From: Ulva prolifera
Taxonomy: Eukaryota > Chlorophyta > Ulvophyceae > Ulvales > Ulvaceae
Length of the DNA: 64,000 nt
NCBI GenBank assembly: GCA_023078555.1
Contig: CM041203.1
Span: 1,383,481-1,447,480, forward strand
Reading direction: 5' to 3'
The position numbers were made by a program, and so were the translations under genes. Of the stretch, positions 59,724 to 64,000 are shown in pieces (positions within the stretch are counted from its first letter, which is position 1; each line of letters starts with the position of its first letter). Under the pieces are notes generated by a model. The model worked only from the letters and a program-made list of their open reading frames with translations. It did not search any database and was not told the origin of the DNA.

Positions 59724-61668
59724 ATGACGGTGACATCTCATGGCCAGATTTCGACGCCCCTTGCTACGAAACAGGACGATCTCCACATCAGCGTGGCGCA
59801 GAAGCCATTAGACGCGAAGTCAAGATATCATGTGCTCGAAAGCATCGGACGAGGTTCATTTGGGGAGGCAAGGCACCACGAAAGTCAATTGCATGAAAGT
59901 TTGCAGGCCTGCATTTTTCAAAGCGCGCGTCCCAGGGCGTAGACACCAGTCACACCAGTCCTCCTCGCAGGTTTTCAAGGCAGTCGACAGACTATCAGGG
60001 CAAGAGGTGGCATTGAAACGAATCTTTCTGCGTCAGCCAGAGCTGGGCATCCCCAGCAATGTCCTCCGCGAGTATAAGGCCCTGCAACTGTTACACGACG
60101 ACAGACTGGTCAAGCTGCTGGATGTCTTTCCTTCGGTATGCTTGCCTGGCAGTACAGCACCCAAAGCAACCAGTGTGGCCTGGTCACCACGTGCCGGTCC
60201 TTAGCCCCTCACTCGGTGCAGGGCTCAAATATCGTCACTGCCATGGAGTTATGCTGCACGAGCCTGGACACAGTTTTGCAGCAGCATGACTGTCCACTTC
60301 TTCCAAGCATCATCAAGCGGCTTGTGTCAGACTTGCTCAAGGGATTGCATGCAATGCATTCGCATGGTATGCACTGACCACCACAGCTGGCATGTCCACC
60401 TCAGCACTGCACCTTGCGCTCGTCCACACGAGGTCGGCCAAACCTGGCAGTCATGTGGGAAGTCTGGCGGCTTTCCCTGCTGCGCACGTCTTTCAGGCTG
60501 TCTCCAGTTGGCCTCCTGATCTGAAGCTTGATCCGCAGGCATCATCCACCGGGATCTCAAGCCAAGCAACCTACTACTGACTGCAGAAGGCCAGCTGAAG
60601 ATCACAGATTTCGGCCTCTGCAGAGTGGTTCAACAGGAAGGACGTACTTACAGCTTCACCATGCCGAGCCAATCTTACAGAGCTCCAGAGCTGCTGTTCA
60701 ACTGCAAACGGTACAATGGCCAAGCTGTGGACATGTGGTCTGTAGGCTGCATCGTGGCAGAGCTGATACGTGCGGTCTCATCTGAACTTCAGCACACTAC
60801 GGGCGCACATGCGGGTGCACATGTAGTTCCATGTGGCGTGCACGCCGCATTGAAGCTTGCAGCTGGCGCGACACCACGCACCAGGCTGAATCCACTGCAG
60901 ATGCGCCTTGCGCACTGGCTGTGGCTGCACTTTGAGCAGGCCAGCACAGAGCGGTTTCAGCACCATGAACCCCCGATTCTAGCAGTGGATAGTGTGAACA
61001 TCATCGGCGTGTACTCCTGGGCTCTGAGGCCGATGCACATGCAACGCCCCAATTGGCTGGGCCAACATGCCCACGCAGGGTAGTCATTTCACGAATCCCA
61101 AGTTCTGCTTTGTGTGGCATGTCCAGCATACGTACCAGCAGGGCTGGTGTCTGCAGGACAAGCCCCGCTGTTCAGGGCAGACTGCGAGCTGCAGCAGCTG
61201 ACGTGTGTCATGGCTATGCTGGGAACATACTCCCCAGAGACGTGGGGGGGAGAGCACCTGCTGCCAGACTACGGCAAGATCGTCCTCGGCGAGAGCGCTC
61301 CCGTGCCGATGGCAGAGCTGTTTCCGGATGCAACCCCAGCAGCCCGTGACCTGATTGCCAGCATGCTCTCGTACGCCCCCCCGTTCGAAACTCGTGACCG
61401 GCACTGTATGCTGCATCCAGTGGCCTGCGGTGAATGATCTTGAGGGGCGTGGCGCCGTCCGCATGTGGGTGTGGCGCAGGATCTCCAGATGCACGGTTTG
61501 TGCTGCTGCGAGCTGCAGGAGTTGGGTTTCTGCAGGTATGACCCAGGCTCCAGGCCAGGCGCACTGGATGCGCTGGCAGCGCCTTACTTTTTTGAGGAGC
61601 CCGAGCCGGCGGATGACCGCACGATGTCGGAGTTCATGAAGGTGAACCGCTCACTGCAGGACTCGTAG
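59724..61668 (+). CDS. CDK20: CDK20/CCRK-like cyclin-dependent protein kinase
   Basis: Six exons, 59724-59867, 59971-60135, 60222-60366, 60539-60769, 61157-61370 and 61536-61668, join in phases 0, 0, 1, 1, 2 to 343 residues. Kinase motifs in order: glycine loop GRGSFGEVFKAVD (completed by the first splice), VALKRIFLR with the catalytic Lys, [37 protein letters not shown] and [14 protein letters not shown]. The C-lobe ([27 protein letters not shown]) is characteristic of CDK20/CCRK, whose Chlamydomonas member LF2 controls flagellar length. The activation segment before YRAPE reads TMPSQS where CDK20 proteins usually have an ATRW-type sequence, so activation may differ. Intron 1 has a GC donor (GAG|GCAAGG). 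Presence of this kinase suggests a ciliated life stage. Confidence 0.85.
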
Positions 61669-62506
61669 TGTGCTGCAGATGAGGCATGGCATGATCAGCA
61701 GCCGTCACGCCTGGCAGGATCTGCTGTTCATGGGTATGGATGTGTTGGAAGAGGACTCCGTCGAGTTGTCTGTATGAGTGCCAGTGCAGCTTGAGGTCCG
61801 GCAAAGAGGGCCAGCGACCAGGTGTGCAGCACGATGATGAAGTAATGTGTGATCTGTGAGAGATGCTCGTCAAGCATAGGTATAGGAGCAGGTGGACCCG
61901 TTGACCAGAGCTGCTAATGTGTTATGTGAGCCTGCCAGATGGCAGGGGCCGAGAGAGCTGTGCCTTGCGATGTGGCAGGGAAAGAGTTGTTGGTACGCCT
62001 TGCGGGCGACCTTGCACGATCTAAAATGATGAGATACAAAAATATTGCAATAGGCGAGTTTCTCAGGAGTGATGCAACGGTGGTTTGAGGTCTGTCATTA
62101 CATGGCAGGTGGCGCTGACCCTAGTAGCGGAGAGCCCGACCATCCCCGATCACGTACATGGCATCATGGGTAATAGTTATATGTCCATCCACTATACTCG
62201 CGCCTTTGTAAGGTAATTTTACAGTGTTGCCAAGCAGCCATGATGGGCGCCCGTGCAGCTGTGACATGCCTTCGTACTGAGTGGTCGTACCAGTCGGAGG
62301 GGTGTTCCCCCTGTAGACATGTCAAGTTTCCAGCCCTCTGATTGCGGAGGGCATACTGACAGCTGCCATCCTGCACCAGAGCATTACCAAGTTCTCACCA
62401 GAGCATTGCCAAGTTCTCCGCGTGGAAATCTTGCGGTGGTGACTGTTAGGAAGGCCAGCTTGGCCGACAATGTGATCTTGTTTTTAGAGTGCAAGTAACC
62501 TTAGAT
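61669..62506. other. Intergenic, no gene seen
   Basis: About 0.84 kb. CACCAGAGCATT(A/G)CCAAGTTCT is repeated in tandem near 62375-62420, and a TGTAA lies near 62208. An upstream exon of the following gene may lie here but was not found. Confidence 0.4.
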
Positions 62507-63749
62507 ATGGACCCATCATCTAAGCAAATCACGTTTGACGTGGCTGAGCATGTGCGACTGGATCGATTCCGGCGGAGGTGCTCCGCAGCCATTGCAGCTG
62601 CTGAGAACACTGTGGGCTCGAAGATACCGCAAATGGTGCTGTCTGCCCGTGTCACGACGCACGGTCGGAGGGGGGACAAGTCCAAAGGTATTACTTGTTT
62701 CATAGTCACTGGCGAGTGTCTATCTTGCTGCAGCGCTTCCTAGCTGATTGACCTTCCGGCTCCTTGGTTTCAGTGCCTTTAGTGCGGTGACGTTCGCAGG
62801 GGGCACATCGACACCACACGTACCACCTCACATGCGCGGGGCATGGAAACCGGATCAACTTCTTAAGCTGCGGCAGACGGTAAGCGCGCGTGACACGACG
62901 CCTCAGCTGCAAACTTCAGCAAGGGTATGGCGCTGCCGAAACATACCATCTTGTGGTCATGCCATCATTCATCTGTGGCCAAACCCACTTGACGATGTTT
63001 CCAGTCGCGTTCATAGGAAGTCTTTGTCAGCCCTTAGTGCACCGTAGCTTACTGGAATCATTGACGAGTAGATGATTCAGGCACAAGGAGACAACAAGGC
63101 CAAACCCATCCATTCCTCACGCACAAAGCGAACGACTCACAGACCCCACAGCGCCGCCGTCCAACTGGAACATGGTAGTGCTGATTCACTTCGTGTGCTC
63201 CACCTGACTCATACTTGCGGAACACGCCAGCCTGATGCACCTAACCTGTTGTGGACCCACACGAAATGTGTTGGTTCCAGGAGCAGGGGGCGCTGTTGCA
63301 TGTGACCGGATGGCGCCTGTTCCAATCCGGACCAAAGGATGGGCAACAATGTCACCACCTCAACACCAAAGCAAACACGTGACCAGCTCGTCAGGCAGCT
63401 TCAAATCCGACCTGTTAGCGTCTAGGACCCCAGACACCACAGCCGCATACCCGTTGCAGCCCCTGCCAGCGAGCTCAATCAGGCTCGATGTATGGAAACA
63501 GGCCAGGACACATCATGAGGCCGAGCAGACAAAGCAGACCTCAGACTTCAAGCTCAAGGTGTGCACAGCAAGACGTCATTACAAGCAGTGCATTGTCATC
63601 CCACGTGGACAGTGGCATCACTGCAGGAGCACCACATGCAGGAGATCGCCCGAGTGTACCCCCGGGCCGTTCCCCCTCCATCTCACCTGCCCCAAGACAC
63701 GGCCTTCACTGCAGACTTTGGCAATTGGGATTGCCTGGGGGCTGACTGA
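62507..63749 (+). CDS. Unknown protein, five-exon model
   Basis: Exons 62507-62687, 62800-62879, 63081-63174, 63281-63558 and 63627-63749 join in phases 1, 0, 1, 0 to 251 residues. The chain of matching phases and good donors (GTATTA, GTAAGC, GTAGTG, GTGTGC) is the main support. The product is basic and Ser/Thr/Pro-rich, with GAWKPDQLLKLRQT, SGSFKSDLLASRTPDT, SIRLDVWKQARTHHEAEQT and a C-terminus TAFTADFGNWDCLGAD. No family is recognised. Its composition would suit a microtubule- or axoneme-associated protein beside the kinase, but this is a guess. The true start may be upstream, since the frame is open back to an acceptor-like TTTTTAG at 62487. It converges with the next gene, 85 bases apart. 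Confidence 0.5.
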
Positions 63750-63834
63750 CACTACAAATCAACACAACATCTGGCGGACCACACTGGCCCGTGTTATTTG
63801 CCCAGGCTGCAAGCTACTCCTCGGGCACTGACGG

Positions 63835-64000
63835 TCACAAGGGCGCCATCAGGTCCTGGCTCCGCTTGGCTTTAGGGAATGAGTACCCAAACTTGCCCGC
63901 AACGCCCTGGAAGGCGTCCGGGAGCATCCGCAACACGCCGTCCAGGCCGAACGCCCTCCGGCCTTGCGCCGCATCTGGAGAGCAGCTCGTCGGGGTGGTG
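63835..64000 (-). CDS. C-terminal end of an unidentified gene (cut by window edge)
   Basis: The minus strand is open from the window edge to a TGA at 63837-63835, ending RSQDLMAPL. The stretch FGLDGVLRMLPDAFQGVAGK followed by FGYSFPKAKRSQ looks coding, with balanced composition and amphipathic helix character, but no family is recognised from about 54 residues. Most of the gene lies beyond 64000. Confidence 0.45.
   Translation of the reverse strand, partial: TTPTSCSPDAAQGRRAFGLDGVLRMLPDAFQGVAGKFGYSFPKAKRSQDLMAPL

Overview
The window looks like nuclear DNA of a photosynthetic, probably flagellate, green alga (chlorophyte-like). Genes are rich in introns with donors such as GTGCG, GTGAG or GTATG and acceptors that often read ATGCAG. 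Exons are GC-rich and introns carry long poly-C tracts. The products include a thylakoid-lumen-type protein, a plant-type aspartic protease with a saposin-like insert, a plant/algal glycosyltransferase family and a CDK20/CCRK-type kinase. TGTAA, the usual green-algal polyadenylation signal, lies downstream of several stops. The species cannot be named from sequence alone. All gene models were built by hand from splice motifs, codon phase and protein motifs, without transcript data.

Left part (0-19.5 kb): an EF-hand protein, a PPTC7-like PP2C phosphatase, a 944-residue membrane-anchored coiled-coil protein whose stop overlaps the phosphatase start by 13 bases, an aspartic protease and the proteasome subunit beta type-4, all on the minus strand. 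A second EF-hand protein follows on the plus strand.

Centre (21.5-49.4 kb): four intact paralogues (A, B and D plus strand, C minus strand) of a six-exon type II membrane glycosyltransferase of the hydroxyproline O-arabinosyltransferase / peptidyl-serine galactosyltransferase kind. Exon phases are identical and exons 3 to 5 have identical lengths. Between them lie an ABCD-like half-transporter with an unusual insert, a chimaeric patch of pseudogene fragments, long TG and CA microsatellites and several kilobases without a recognisable gene. This array is the most interesting system here: a local expansion of cell-wall or extensin-type glycosylation enzymes with a fast-changing stalk and a conserved catalytic domain.

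Right part (50.5-64 kb): an Ala/Pro-rich protein of unknown function, a TEX30/KANL3-like alpha/beta hydrolase that appears catalytically dead, a DUF1499 plastid-lumen protein, a MIC60-like mitochondrial inner-membrane organiser, a CDK20/CCRK-like kinase, an unknown five-exon gene, and the 3' end of a minus-strand gene cut by the window edge. Five introns across three genes appear to use GC-AG borders, a high number for a nuclear genome.
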